From positions 1-57,017 of the forward strand of contig JAJVIN010000037.1 of assembly GCA_022071945.1 (NCBI GenBank): a stretch of DNA of 57,017 bases. The letters are read 5' to 3'. Below, one piece after another: positions 43,801-52,618 of this stretch (positions within the stretch are counted from its first letter, which is position 1; every line of letters starts with the position of its first letter). Both the position numbers and the translations under genes were made by a program. The notes under the pieces were generated by a model. It made no database searches, had not been told where the DNA came from, and worked only from the letters and a program-made list of their open reading frames with translations. This DNA comes from Thermoanaerobaculia bacterium. GTDB lineage: Bacteria; Acidobacteriota; Thermoanaerobaculia; UBA5066.

Positions 43801-44136
43801 CCTCTGACAGAACGAGTGGATCGTGAAAACCGACGCAGAGTCAAAGCCGGCGAGCGCCCGTTCGATCTCCCTCCGCCCTTCCCCCCTTCCGGCCCCGGCG
43901 GCATCGGGGAGAGACTCCTCGAGTTTCCTTCTCACGCGGCTCTTCAACTCGAGGGTCGCCTTCTCGGTGAACGTGACCGCGAGGATCTTCTCGATGGGGA
44001 TCCCCTCGCTCACGATCAACTCCACGACGAGGCTCTCGAGCGTGTACGTCTTGCCGGTCCCCGCGGAGGCCTCGATGACGCCCAGCCGCTTCTCGAGGAC
44101 CCGCCCGGCAAGAGTGGAGCCAGGCGTCATTTCCAC
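40885..44136 (-). CDS. recB: RecB, exodeoxyribonuclease V beta subunit (helicase-nuclease)
   Basis: 1083 residues. UvrD-type helicase: VIEASAGTGKTYTLESLV (Walker A), LAVTFTEKATLELKSR, VLVDEFQDTDAVQW (motif II), VIGDPKQAIYGFRGA, LLTFHKAKGLEAPVVFV and YVAMTRAKVRLYLP. The C-terminal 200 residues hold the nuclease: GFIDVLFAHEGKTYLLDWKSDWLP, with the D..DxK core. It unwinds and cuts double-strand ends for RecA repair. Starts ten bases inside the recC end. Confidence 0.95.
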   Translation of the reverse strand: MEMTPGSTLAGRVLEKRLGVIEASAGTGKTYTLESLVVELIVSEGIPIEKILAVTFTEKATLELKSRVRRKLEESLPDAAGAGRGEGRREIERALAGFDSASVFTIHSFCQRILLENAFFHRRLFEQELVDGETIFKEAFRDTLRRELATDPVMATLLRALRIRGKGIESFEDLLLECAKKRAAVVPTISEPEILGTVPAGDWDDPDKASAALAEWQLVESAAVQRALPKVLANLRARKAEAGNFDYQDMLDLVAESLDGPFGEELKRVLRERYSAVLVDEFQDTDAVQWKVFSKVFLQSEARHRLYVIGDPKQAIYGFRGASVETYRAACEEMKEITGESGEHRLEKNFRSSPSMIDALNTFFGGFFDPPQAFAVSAGREETGLFGSDGASLTPVVLFQPPAGQKGLKAAGIRRALAHAMANEMKALRAEGVTASVPENRRLNWSDFFILAGKNAELVTLARALEEEGIPAVLFKQDGLFSSAEARCVRDLLFAIADPEDRSRRAKALLTPFFGLSLQTLLDNPGLADSEALLDTLSTWKRLGASREFAVLFSRLLSETRLASRELFLAPLGQSLTNYRQLFEFLLEELSRTLDDLPALALTFDSYVRELRQPAGEDSGKMRLPPGDDAVRLLTFHKAKGLEAPVVFVCGGFTKGSNHGVQLVSADPRAVWVGSSPDRDPEKTQAERLEDQENQRLMYVAMTRAKVRLYLPYFPAVPGSGKAIAYSRLNGAYSKVNGQLVALDGAGRLPGTHFARVTVDYVEAPPSPDGPDLARLGEFVPTVEPVDEEAGKALREAVRARRGFEVTSYTGLKAAAGRMELLRGGVDLSRPRYLAARAADGDVREPGGVAFGVALHEILEKLPLESLGESDPEDWFVRPDIAGTLRTAAENSGFSDAPVLEKLSSLAVAAVTTPLVANGRNLGPLLAMTPVFREAGFHFPIPESYHPAVSTLGDEGFEIGRGVLKGFIDVLFAHEGKTYLLDWKSDWLPSYEPEALAQHVRQRYELQLRIYSLALTRMLGTASEQDFESRFGGFFFAFPRAMDPARHDGRGLFFARPSWNELQRFEDAFRSGRESAALLEEGR

Positions 44137-47100
44137 TTCCCTCCCGGAGGCATCACGATCGTCGTGAGCGGTCCGAAACGGACCTTGATCCGGCGCGCGA
44201 CCTCCTGCGGAGCCGGTAGCGGACGCGATTCCGCGCCGGCGATCGGACCATACGTGAAGGAGGCACTCCTCGGATTGGCGAGGAGGTCCTCGACGGCGTC
44301 CTCGAAGTCGCCTTTCCCGAGGAGCTGAGGCATCACCGCCTCGTACGGGAAGAGGTCGTCATGGCTGCCGCGGAGCATCTCCCCGGCCAGGGTGGAGAGG
44401 TAGTCAGCCGCATCTCGCTGACCCCAGGGACGGAACCGGTAGACCTCGTTCGACCCCTTCTCGTCGCGCGACGAGGCGGCCGCCCGGACGACCTGGAACT
44501 CCGTTCCGCCGGCCTGCCCGGCGGCCACCAGGACGGCGTACTCCACGAATGCCCTCAGGATGTCCCGGTACTTCCGGTCCTTGTTGCGGAAAGACTGCCG
44601 CGAGACGGCCGCGAGAACGAGCGATCCGGGCGGGGAAACGAGGAGCGACCTCAACGTTCCGAAGACTTCCACGTCGACGGCGGTGCCACCGGGAAGCGGA
44701 ATGCCGGCAAGTGAGAGACCCTCGAACGTCCTGTCGACCCTGGCGTCCTCCGAGGCCCGCCCGAAGGCCAGCGCCTCGGTCCGGGGCGGAATTGGAAGTC
44801 CCGCTTTCCCCACCTGCGTCACCCACTCGTCGAGGACGCGGAGGTTCGCCTCACGTTCGGCCTGTCCCAGAGTTCCCGTCGGATGGAGCCCTTCCGCCTC
44901 CAGGCGCCAGGCGTGCCGGTCGTAAGCGTCCGCCAGCGCGTCGGGAAGCGGGATCCCGGCCGCCGCTTTCCGGGCCCCGTCGAAAAACGCTTGGCGCAGA
45001 AGAACGGTACGGTCCCGGGACTGAGTGTCGAACGCCTCCTCGGAGCGGAGCGCTTCCTCCTCGGATTCCTCGTCTCTCGAAAGCCCCGCCAGAGCTTCCG
45101 CCACCGCTTGCAGCGGGCACTCGAGAAAGCCCTGGAGGTGTCTGATGGAGAACGCCAGCCGGCGGGGTGGCGCATCGCTCTGTCTGGGTGCCGCGTCAAC
45201 CAGGGGCCCCGCCAGAAGCGGGTCGAGAACGTCGCGTGCCGCCCCGCAAAACGCACCGATGAGGTCCCTTGGCAGAGGTCCGGAGATCCCGAGCCGATCC
45301 CTGACCTGCCTTCCCGCCGAAATCGCCGCCTTCTCTCTCTGGAGAGCCGCGGGGAGGACGCTGGTGGGGCCGTGGCTCCTCTCCTCCGGGACGCGCTCGA
45401 GGATCACGGTGTCGTAGAGGCCGGGCTGCTTTTGCTCGATGAGGAACCGGAGTTCCTGGATCACGGAACAAGGTTCGGCTGCTTCCTTCGTGAGCGGGTC
45501 CTGGCTGACGTACGAGAGAACGAGCCTCTGCCGGGCCGACAGCAGAGCCTCGAGAAACAGGTAGAGATCGCGCTCTCGCGGCGTGACGTCTCCCGGTTGC
45601 CGCTTGCGGCCCCGCAGATCCAGAGGGTCTCTCACCTCGGAGGCCGGAAAACTCCCGCCGTTCAATCCCGCGACGAAGATGACCTTGAACGGAAGTGCCC
45701 GCAGGCTCATGAGCGGGCCGACCGCGACCCCGCGCGCGAGGATCTGGCCCCTCCCCGACGGCTGGCTCCCGAGCCTGCCGGCCGCCAGGTCACGCGCGGT
45801 CGCAAAGCCCGTCGTGAGGCCGGGAACCGCGCTCTCCGCTATCGACCGGACGGCCCTGAGAACCGACAGGCGTTCCTGCTCCTCGATGTCGCCTTCGGGC
45901 ACGAGATAGGTCGCCAGGAAGTCGGAGATGAGGCTGGCCCACTCATCGAGCGGCAGGCGAAGGCTCTCGAGGTGGCGGGCGTCGTTGAGCAGGGAGCGGA
46001 GCAGGAGCGCCAGCTCGCCCGCGCGTTCGACATCTCCAGGCGGGAGCGGGAAGGGCAGGAGGCGGCGACCGTCGGTCATCACGACGCCGGCAGAATCGGG
46101 ATCTGGAACCGGGTCGACGAAGGCACCGAGAACGAGGCGTCTGATCCCCTGGTCCCAGGTGAAGAGGTCCGCCTCGACGTAGGTCCCATCCAGGTCCTCA
46201 CGAGAGGCACCGTAGAGGATGCCGAGCGCCTCGCACCAGGCCGCGACCTCGGCGGGTTTCAGCCCGGGGCAGCGCCCGAGGACGGCCGGGTGGGTCACGG
46301 CCGAGATGACGTCCTGCCTGCGGAAGCTCCCGCCCGGGAGGGCCAGGAGCGCGAGCGCGGCCCCGGCGAGGTTCCCGCTCGACGCCAGATCGAGCCCGGT
46401 GACGGCGAACGGGATGGAGTGAAACTCCGAGTAGGCGGCCTCCAGGTGCGGCAAGTACGCGGCCAGCGAGTCCGAGGGGATCAAGACGGCAACATCGTTG
46501 AGGCGGATTTGCCCGTCACCGGCTGCGACGATCTTCGTGATCTCGAGAGCGATCGCCTCCGCCTCGCGGCGAGGTCCTGGACAGGCGAGGACCACGAGGC
46601 TCCTGTCCGGCTCGGCGCGAGACCGGAATGGAAGGCTCCTTCGCTCGAGGATCTCTCTCTGCAAGTGGGCGAGGAGCGACGTTCTGGCCTCGGACGCGGG
46701 CGAATCGTCCCAGAGCGGCTCGAAGTCGCAGTCGGTCAGCTCGTTGAGCATCCGGATGTGCTCGCGTCCCGGGCGGCCCCAGAGGACGAGGGCGAGAGAC
46801 TCGTGCGACACGCCCAGGTCGAACGGATCATCGGCCTGGCTCTCGGAGAGGAGATCGATCCCGCCGAGCCGGGCGCGAGCGAGCTTCCGCGCGGGCCGGC
46901 GGTCCGAAACGTCCTCCCAGAACTCCCGGCACGGGTTCAGCGCGTAGAAGTGGATGCTCGTGTCGCGGCAGAGCCTCGCGAGAACGTCCTGGTAGGCACG
47001 CGCCATATAGGAGAAGCCGAAGAGATGAATCTCCTCCGGCAGGCGAGATAGGGGGCCTTCCCTGGCCAGCTCGCTGGCCACATGGCCCGCCACGTGGCCC

Positions 47101-47804
47101 GGCAGCTGGCCCGCCAGTTGGCGCGCCAACCGTAGTTGGCGCGGCATGGGGACGAGGTTCTGCCCGAGAGATTCGGCCGCCTTCGCGAGACTGCCCTCGG
47201 GCCCGAAGATCCGCCGGAAGAGAGCCACCTGCCACGCCTCGATCGGACTGGCTGCAGTGAAGCGGGGATGCGCCCAGCGCTCGAGCATCTCGGGCCGCGA
47301 GACGCCGTACTCAGTGAAGAGACTCGCGAGCCTCCGGGCCAGCTGGACGGCGCGCCGCTCGCGGGCCGGCGTCGCGGGCGAGCCGGAGTGCAAGTAGGCC
47401 GCAAGCGGGGAGAGGTCTTCGGCGTCGAGGGCCGCGGCCCCCAGGGCCGCATCGTCGAGGAAGAGGCGGAGGAGAAGGCCCTCGAGGAGCGGTCTTCTCA
47501 GGGGTCGCGTCTTCTCGCTGGCGACAAGGCCGTCGAGGAAGGAGTCCAGGTAGACGAAATCGATGTTGGCCGCGATCCCGAGGATCTCGGCCAGACGGAA
47601 CTGAAGGTACGTCTCGAAGCTCGACTCGGGGATGAGGACGGTGACCGTCGCGAAGAGGTTTCTTTCCCGACGGAAGCTCCGGATGTTCCCCGCGAGCCGC
47701 CGCGCGAGAGTCTCCATCCGGTTCGAGTAGTAGACGTTCAGCCGCTGCGAGGGAAACTCGCCGTCTCCGAAGAGCGAGAGCTGTCCTGTCCCCCTGGCCG
47801 CCAT
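44127..47804 (-). CDS. recC: RecC, exodeoxyribonuclease V gamma subunit
   Basis: 1225 residues from ATG at 47804 (MAARGTGQLSLFGDG); a longer frame to 49052 runs antisense to mgtE and is rejected. RecC recognises Chi and splits the DNA strands. Family start LNVYYSNRMETLARRLAGNI, LIPESSFETYLQFRLAEILGIAANIDF, HLFGFSYMARAYQDVLARL and similar, PFAVTGLDLASSGNLAGAAL, RVIFVAGLNGGSFPASEVRDPLDL (here PFKVIFVAGLNGGSF) fit. It lacks active helicase motifs, as expected. First gene of recC-recB-recD; the divergent mgtE starts 66 bases away. Confidence 0.93.
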   Translation of the reverse strand: MAARGTGQLSLFGDGEFPSQRLNVYYSNRMETLARRLAGNIRSFRRERNLFATVTVLIPESSFETYLQFRLAEILGIAANIDFVYLDSFLDGLVASEKTRPLRRPLLEGLLLRLFLDDAALGAAALDAEDLSPLAAYLHSGSPATPARERRAVQLARRLASLFTEYGVSRPEMLERWAHPRFTAASPIEAWQVALFRRIFGPEGSLAKAAESLGQNLVPMPRQLRLARQLAGQLPGHVAGHVASELAREGPLSRLPEEIHLFGFSYMARAYQDVLARLCRDTSIHFYALNPCREFWEDVSDRRPARKLARARLGGIDLLSESQADDPFDLGVSHESLALVLWGRPGREHIRMLNELTDCDFEPLWDDSPASEARTSLLAHLQREILERRSLPFRSRAEPDRSLVVLACPGPRREAEAIALEITKIVAAGDGQIRLNDVAVLIPSDSLAAYLPHLEAAYSEFHSIPFAVTGLDLASSGNLAGAALALLALPGGSFRRQDVISAVTHPAVLGRCPGLKPAEVAAWCEALGILYGASREDLDGTYVEADLFTWDQGIRRLVLGAFVDPVPDPDSAGVVMTDGRRLLPFPLPPGDVERAGELALLLRSLLNDARHLESLRLPLDEWASLISDFLATYLVPEGDIEEQERLSVLRAVRSIAESAVPGLTTGFATARDLAAGRLGSQPSGRGQILARGVAVGPLMSLRALPFKVIFVAGLNGGSFPASEVRDPLDLRGRKRQPGDVTPRERDLYLFLEALLSARQRLVLSYVSQDPLTKEAAEPCSVIQELRFLIEQKQPGLYDTVILERVPEERSHGPTSVLPAALQREKAAISAGRQVRDRLGISGPLPRDLIGAFCGAARDVLDPLLAGPLVDAAPRQSDAPPRRLAFSIRHLQGFLECPLQAVAEALAGLSRDEESEEEALRSEEAFDTQSRDRTVLLRQAFFDGARKAAAGIPLPDALADAYDRHAWRLEAEGLHPTGTLGQAEREANLRVLDEWVTQVGKAGLPIPPRTEALAFGRASEDARVDRTFEGLSLAGIPLPGGTAVDVEVFGTLRSLLVSPPGSLVLAAVSRQSFRNKDRKYRDILRAFVEYAVLVAAGQAGGTEFQVVRAAASSRDEKGSNEVYRFRPWGQRDAADYLSTLAGEMLRGSHDDLFPYEAVMPQLLGKGDFEDAVEDLLANPRSASFTYGPIAGAESRPLPAPQEVARRIKVRFGPLTTIVMPPGGKWK

Positions 47805-47870
47805 CGACTCGGTGATCTTAGGACTTCCACCTCTCGGTTGCCGCCCGGCGACCCGGGCGGAATAAACTCG

Positions 47871-49247
47871 GTGGTCTTGAAGCTCGGAACGATTCTCGGC
47901 CCCGACGTCCTGGAGATCCTGCGCGACGATCCCGAAGCGCTCGGAGAGGGACTTCGCGACTTTCATCCGGCCGACATCGCCGACCTTCTGTACGAGATTC
48001 CGCGAGAGGACCGGCTCACCGTCCTGGAACACCTCGACTCGGACATCCTCGGTCAGGTCTTGACGTACCTCGGCGGAGGTGTTCTGCGGCTGGCCCTGAC
48101 GAGACTGCCGCACAAGATGCTCGGGAGAGCGCTCGACACCCTCGAACCCGACGACGGAGCGCGACTCCTGTCGTTTTTGCCCGAGGAAAAGCGTCTGCCC
48201 GTCCTGGCGAACATGTCCGCGCGCGACGCCGCGGAAGCGAGAGGCCTTCTGGCCTACGAACCCGGAACGGCGGGCCGTCTGATGACGGGAAAGCTCGTGA
48301 AGGTCCGGCCGGAGTGGACGGTTGCCGAAACCCTGGAGCATTTGAAGAAGATCGACCCCGAGGTCGCGACGGTGGCCGACCTCTACGCGGTCGACGACAA
48401 GGAGCGCCTCGTCGGCGTCATGTCCCTGAGGAAGCTCCTTCCCGCGCCCCCGGCGCGGCGGATCGGCTCGCTGATGACGCGCGACGTCATCTCGGTCGGT
48501 CCCGACACTCCTGACGATGACGTGTCCCGTCTCGTCTCGAAGTACGGATTCAACGCCTTGCCCGTGATCGGAGACGACCGGAAGGTTCTGGGGATCGTCA
48601 CCGTCGACGACGTCGTCGACGTTCTGGTCTCGAAGGAAACGCAGGCCGCTCTGAGGATGGGAGGCGTCCAGGCGAGCGAGGAGCACAAGGACGAAAGGAG
48701 CCCGCTCGACTACTTCGGGACCCCGATCCACAAGATCGTGCGGACCCGAATCGGCTGGCTCCTCCTGCTCTTCGTCGCGGCCACGTTCACGGGCACCGTG
48801 CTCCGCCACTTCGAGGAGGAGCTCTCGCGGGTCGTCGCCCTGTCGTTCTTCATTCCCCTCATCATCGGGACGGGCGGCAACGCCGGAAGCCAGACCGTGT
48901 CGACCATCATTCGCGCGCTCGCCCTGGGAGAGGTGAAGCTCAAGGACACGCTTCGCGTCCTGTTCCGCGAGTCGAGCACCGGCCTCATGCTGGGGCTCCT
49001 GCTCTGCGCCGCCGCCGTCCTCCGGGCCCTTCTGTGGCACACGGGCTGGCACCTCGCGCTCGTCGTCGGCCTCACGATCCTGGCCGTCTGCGCCTGGTCG
49101 AACATCGTCGCCGCCATGGTCCCGCTCCTTGCCCAGAAGCTGAAGATCGACCCGACGGTCGTCTCGGCCCCGATGATCACGACCGTCGTCGACGGTACGG
49201 GCCTGGCCATCTACATGCTGATCGCGAAGGTGATCCTGGGGCTCTGA
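47871..49247 (+). CDS. mgtE: MgtE-family magnesium transporter
   Basis: 458 residues from GTG at 47871; the upstream frame is antisense to recC. N-terminal MgtE_N (DFHPADIADLLYEIPREDRLTVL), two CBS domains (IGSLMTRDVISVGPDT, KYGFNALPVIGDDRKVLGIVTVDD), a connecting helix, then five membrane helices (FFIPLIIGTGGNAGSQTVSTIIRALALGEV carries the pore motif GNAGSQ). Imports Mg2+; the cytosolic domains gate it by Mg2+. No Mg2+ riboswitch fits into the 66-base leader. Convergent with the PTS IIA-like gene. Confidence 0.94.
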   Translation: MVLKLGTILGPDVLEILRDDPEALGEGLRDFHPADIADLLYEIPREDRLTVLEHLDSDILGQVLTYLGGGVLRLALTRLPHKMLGRALDTLEPDDGARLLSFLPEEKRLPVLANMSARDAAEARGLLAYEPGTAGRLMTGKLVKVRPEWTVAETLEHLKKIDPEVATVADLYAVDDKERLVGVMSLRKLLPAPPARRIGSLMTRDVISVGPDTPDDDVSRLVSKYGFNALPVIGDDRKVLGIVTVDDVVDVLVSKETQAALRMGGVQASEEHKDERSPLDYFGTPIHKIVRTRIGWLLLLFVAATFTGTVLRHFEEELSRVVALSFFIPLIIGTGGNAGSQTVSTIIRALALGEVKLKDTLRVLFRESSTGLMLGLLLCAAAVLRALLWHTGWHLALVVGLTILAVCAWSNIVAAMVPLLAQKLKIDPTVVSAPMITTVVDGTGLAIYMLIAKVILGL

Positions 49248-49252
49248 CGCCT

Positions 49253-49735
49253 TCAGCGCTCCCGGGCCTTCAGGACGGCGAGGACATCACCTCGTTCCCG
49301 GGCCTCGAGAAGCTCCCGCACGACGTCGTCGTTGCGAAAGATCTGGGCGAACTGCGCGAGGAACTTGAGGTGCTCCACGGCCGCCTTGTCGGGCGAGGCG
49401 AACGCCAGGACGACGCGGGTGCCCGAAGGACCCGCCTCGAAGACCCCCTCGGAATTCAGGCCGAGCGCCGCCACGATCCGCTTCAACCCGGGAATCCGCG
49501 CGTGAGGGAGAGCCACGTTGCCGAAGACGGTCGAGCCAGACTTCTCGCGGCTGAGAATGGCCTCGATCCCGGCATCCGCCGCCGCCTCGCTGAAGCCCTC
49601 CGCGAGAAGACGGGGCCTCAAGAGCCTGTCGACGGCCTCCTCTGGAGAACCGACGCGGAAATCGAGCACGATCTCTCCGCGTTCGAGGACATTCGAAAGC
49701 CTGACCGGCGGCTCGGGAGCACTCATCGTCGTCAA
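49253..49735 (-). CDS. PTS IIA-type phosphoryl-transfer protein (PtsN-like)
   Basis: 160 residues. EIIA-Ntr/fructose type: IEAILSREKSGSTVFGNVALPHARIPGLKRIV with the phosphorylated His78, LGLNSEGV, GTRVVLAFASPDKAAVEHLKFLAQFAQIF, LLEARERGDVL. Without a transport partner here, it is probably regulatory, as PtsN is, or part of a dispersed PTS. An internal ATG (MSAPEPP) four codons in could also be the start. Five bases separate its stop from mgtE's on the other strand. Confidence 0.88.
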   Translation of the reverse strand: MTTMSAPEPPVRLSNVLERGEIVLDFRVGSPEEAVDRLLRPRLLAEGFSEAAADAGIEAILSREKSGSTVFGNVALPHARIPGLKRIVAALGLNSEGVFEAGPSGTRVVLAFASPDKAAVEHLKFLAQFAQIFRNDDVVRELLEARERGDVLAVLKARER

Positions 49736-49839
49736 CGCCCAGACACTTCGATCATCGGCGGGGAGGGGCGGAGGAGCAAGATCAAAGTACCGCGCCCGCC
49801 CGGGAGATCCGATAGGATTTCGGGCCAGCAGGAGGAACC

Positions 49840-51459
49840 ATGGACCTGGCCGCGCCCCCCTCTCTCGGGAGCCTCTTTCCCTCGTCGTTTGATGAAATCC
49901 CGCTGCCCTTCCGGCACACGCCCGACGACACGGGAAAGACCCTTCTCATCGATGGACAGGTCATCTCGTGGAACGGCCCAGTTCAGCCCACACGCTCCGC
50001 GGTCTGTCTGCGGCAGGCGGATGGAACGTTTTCGCAGATCGATCTCGGCCCGCAGGCCCTCGCCTCCGCGGCCGAGGGACGCGCGGCCGTGGCCGCCGCG
50101 TCGCGCGCCTGGAAGGGCGGCCGCGGCGACTGGGCACGCGCCAGCGTGACGGCTCGCATCGAGGCTGTCCGCAAGTTCGTCAGGGTTTCACTGCCGCTGA
50201 GAGAGAAAGTTGCCAAGGCGCTGATGTGGGAGGTGGGTAAGCCCTACGCCGACAGCCTCGTCGAGTTCGACCGCACGTTCAAGTACATCGAGGAGACGGC
50301 GGACGCCCTCCTCGAGCTGGAACGCCGGGCGGCGAAAAACGCCGTCACCGGGGGCTTCGCGGCCCGCATCCGGAGATCTCCCCTGGGCGTCGCGCTCTGC
50401 ATGGGACCGTACAACTACGCCCTCAACGAGGTCTTCACGCTCGTCATCCCGGCCGTCATCATGGGGAACCCAGTCATCATCAAGACCCCGCGTTACGGCG
50501 TCCTCGCCAACGCGCTCCTTGCTCCGGCACTCAACGAGAGCTTCCCCCCCGGTGTGGTGGCCCTCCTGACCGGCAATGGCCCCGAGGTCGTCGGGCCGAT
50601 GATGGAGAGCGGGAAGATCGACGTCCTCGCCTTCATCGGGTCTCACAAAACCGCAAGCATCCTGCTCCGCCAGCATCCCAAGCCCTACCGCCTGCGAACC
50701 GTCCTGGGCATGGGCGCGAAGAACCCGGCCGTCGTCTTGAAGGACGCGGACCTCGACACGGCGGCCAAGGAGATCGTCGCCGGCGCGCTGACCTTCAACG
50801 GACAGCGCTGCACCGCCCTGAAGCACATCTTGGTCGAGGAACCGGTTGCCGCCGCGCTGACCGAGCGGCTGGCAGCTCTGGTCGCACGGCTGCCGGTCGC
50901 GATGCCGTGGGTAGAGGGAGCCGTCATCACCCCTCTCCCCGATGGCGGCCACCCGGGATACCTGGCCGGACTCGTTCGCGACGCGGTGGCCAAGGGGAGC
51001 CGGGTCCCCAACCCGGGCGGAGGCGAGACCGCCGGGACCCTCTTCCGGCCCGCGGTCGTCTCACCCGTCGCCAAGGAGGCCCTTCTCTTCTCGGTCGAGC
51101 AGTTCGGACCGGTCGTTCCCGTGACCCCTATCGCCGATCCGTTCGACGCTGTCGACATCGTCGATCAGTCGGACTTCGGCCAGCAGGCCGCCATCTTCGG
51201 GAAGGACCCGAAGGTGATCGCTCCCCTCGTCGACCACTTTGCGAACCTCGTCTGCCGGACCAACGTCAACACGCAGTGCCGAAGAGGTCCGGACTCGTTC
51301 CCGTTCACCGGGCGCAAGGACTCGGCGGCCGGCACCCTCTCGATCGACGACGCGCTCAGGGTCTTCTCGATCCGGAGCCTCGTGGCCACCCCTCAAAAGG
51401 AAGAGGCGTTCCTCGAGGAACTCACCGGGATGTCGAGCTTCCTGTCACGGCCGGAATAG
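49840..51459 (+). CDS. gapN: NADP-dependent glyceraldehyde-3-phosphate dehydrogenase-type aldehyde dehydrogenase (GapN)
   Basis: 539 residues. Non-phosphorylating oxidation of glyceraldehyde-3-phosphate to 3-phosphoglycerate, making NADPH. FNGQRCTALKHILV holds the catalytic Cys; RTNVNTQCRRGPDSFPFTGRKDS and SIDDALRVFSIRSLVA are typical of this subfamily. The usual Glu of ALDH (ELGGK) is replaced in LGMGAKNPAVVLKDADLD; as far as I recall, this subfamily commonly reads LGxxAKNP. The ribosome site AGGAGGAACC precedes ATG at 49840. No other glycolytic gene adjoins. Confidence 0.85.
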   Translation: MDLAAPPSLGSLFPSSFDEIPLPFRHTPDDTGKTLLIDGQVISWNGPVQPTRSAVCLRQADGTFSQIDLGPQALASAAEGRAAVAAASRAWKGGRGDWARASVTARIEAVRKFVRVSLPLREKVAKALMWEVGKPYADSLVEFDRTFKYIEETADALLELERRAAKNAVTGGFAARIRRSPLGVALCMGPYNYALNEVFTLVIPAVIMGNPVIIKTPRYGVLANALLAPALNESFPPGVVALLTGNGPEVVGPMMESGKIDVLAFIGSHKTASILLRQHPKPYRLRTVLGMGAKNPAVVLKDADLDTAAKEIVAGALTFNGQRCTALKHILVEEPVAAALTERLAALVARLPVAMPWVEGAVITPLPDGGHPGYLAGLVRDAVAKGSRVPNPGGGETAGTLFRPAVVSPVAKEALLFSVEQFGPVVPVTPIADPFDAVDIVDQSDFGQQAAIFGKDPKVIAPLVDHFANLVCRTNVNTQCRRGPDSFPFTGRKDSAAGTLSIDDALRVFSIRSLVATPQKEEAFLEELTGMSSFLSRPE

Positions 51460-51851
51460 ACAGTCGGTGTCCCCGTTTCTCCCGCCTCGGGAGCTCACAG
51501 ACGGTCAGACTCCGGACCTTGCGGTGTCGGCCTGTCCGGCTCTCGACCGTGATATCCGGAGTTAGACGCCTCCGGGAGCTGATAGAGAGGGCGCCCGGGC
51601 GTGAATGCCCGGGCCTGGAGTTGCTGCATTTGGGTGCCGGGGGGTCCGCGCCTCCCCTTACGAAGGGGAGGCAGGCGCGTGAGCGCCGGAGGGGTCCACG
51701 GGGAGATCTCGGATGGCGCGGGCCGAGCGACAGGAACCGGCGTTGACCCCTCCCGGGCCTGAGGGCCCGGCCTCCCCTTCGTAAGGGGAGGCGGCCGGGG
51801 ACGGCCTCCCGGCCTCTCGCCTTTGGCGGATTCCAGGGACCCCGGACTCGC
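51460..51851. repeat. REPIN-like pair of inverted palindromic repeats in a gene-free stretch
   Basis: CTCCCCTTACGAAGGGGAG (at 51652-51670) recurs as its exact reverse complement at 51772-51790, each with a partner block (GGAGGGGTCC / GACCCCTCC). The two lie about 100 bases apart, forming the two-arm layout of a REPIN. A separate strong hairpin (GCCCGGGCG-TGAA-TGCCCGGGC) lies at 51593-51614. A single relative is at 56801. No gene seen in these 392 bases. Confidence 0.75.
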
Positions 51852-52553
51852 CTACGAGTTCTCGACCTCGGGAACCACGGGTGCGGACGCCGGCTCGGCG
51901 GGCTTTGCCTTCCTCGCCTTGTAGGTCTCCCACACGATCGGAAGAACCGACAGCACGATGATCACGAGCGCCACGATGTGGATCCGTTCCTCGATCTTGG
52001 GAATGCGGGAACCGATGAGGTAGCCACCTCCGACCATGCTCCAGACCCAGGCGATTCCACCGGCGATGTTGAAGAACACGAACTTCCGGTACTCCATGCC
52101 CGCCGCGCCGGCAACCGTCGGTGCGAACGTGCGGATGATCGGCACGAACCGCGCCAGGAAGATCGTCTTGCCGCCGTACTTCTCGTAGAAATCGTGGGCC
52201 GCGATCAGGTGCTTGCGCTTGAAGAAGCGCGAATCGGGCCGGTTATAGAGAGCCTGACCCGCCTTCCGGCCGATCACGTATCCCACCTGGTCACCCGCGA
52301 CCGCCGCGATCGAGAGACCTATGAGAAGCACCCAGACGTTCATGAGGCCGGCCGCCGAGAACACGCCCGCCGTAAAGAGAAGAGAGTCGCCCGGCAGGAA
52401 GAAACCAACCAGGAGACCGGTCTCGGCGAAGACGATCACGTGAAGAGCCAGGTAACCCCCGCTCTGAATCAACCCCTTGACGTCCATCACCGCGTGGAGA
52501 AGAGACTTGAGATCCTCGATCACGCCCCGAGCATACTCAATAGAGGCCGTCAA
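51852..52553 (-). CDS. DedA-family membrane protein
   Basis: 233 residues, five or so membrane helices. Marks: LHVIVFAETGLLVGFFLPGDSLLFTAGVF, GDQVGYVIGRKAGQALY, FYEKYGGKTIFLARFVPIIRTFAPTVAGAAGMEYRKF, FFNIAGGIAWVWSMVGGGYLIG. The R-F-x-P-x-x-R motif is intact. DedA proteins are thought to flip lipids such as undecaprenyl phosphate or phosphatidylethanolamine. A later ATG (MDVKGLIQ) is possible. Confidence 0.92.
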   Translation of the reverse strand: MTASIEYARGVIEDLKSLLHAVMDVKGLIQSGGYLALHVIVFAETGLLVGFFLPGDSLLFTAGVFSAAGLMNVWVLLIGLSIAAVAGDQVGYVIGRKAGQALYNRPDSRFFKRKHLIAAHDFYEKYGGKTIFLARFVPIIRTFAPTVAGAAGMEYRKFVFFNIAGGIAWVWSMVGGGYLIGSRIPKIEERIHIVALVIIVLSVLPIVWETYKARKAKPAEPASAPVVPEVENS

Positions 52554-52618
52554 GCCAAAAGTGAGCCCCGGGACGGACGTTCTGACGGGTGTCTCGACAG
52601 GCGCCCGGAGTCACGCCG

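Noticed and set aside
44127-49052. A 1641-residue RecC
   Set aside because: The first 416 codons run antisense to mgtE; the RecC homology starts at ATG 47804.
51593-51614. The strong GC hairpin as a terminator of gapN
   Set aside because: No T-run follows and it is 130 bases past the stop; it looks like part of the repeat cluster.
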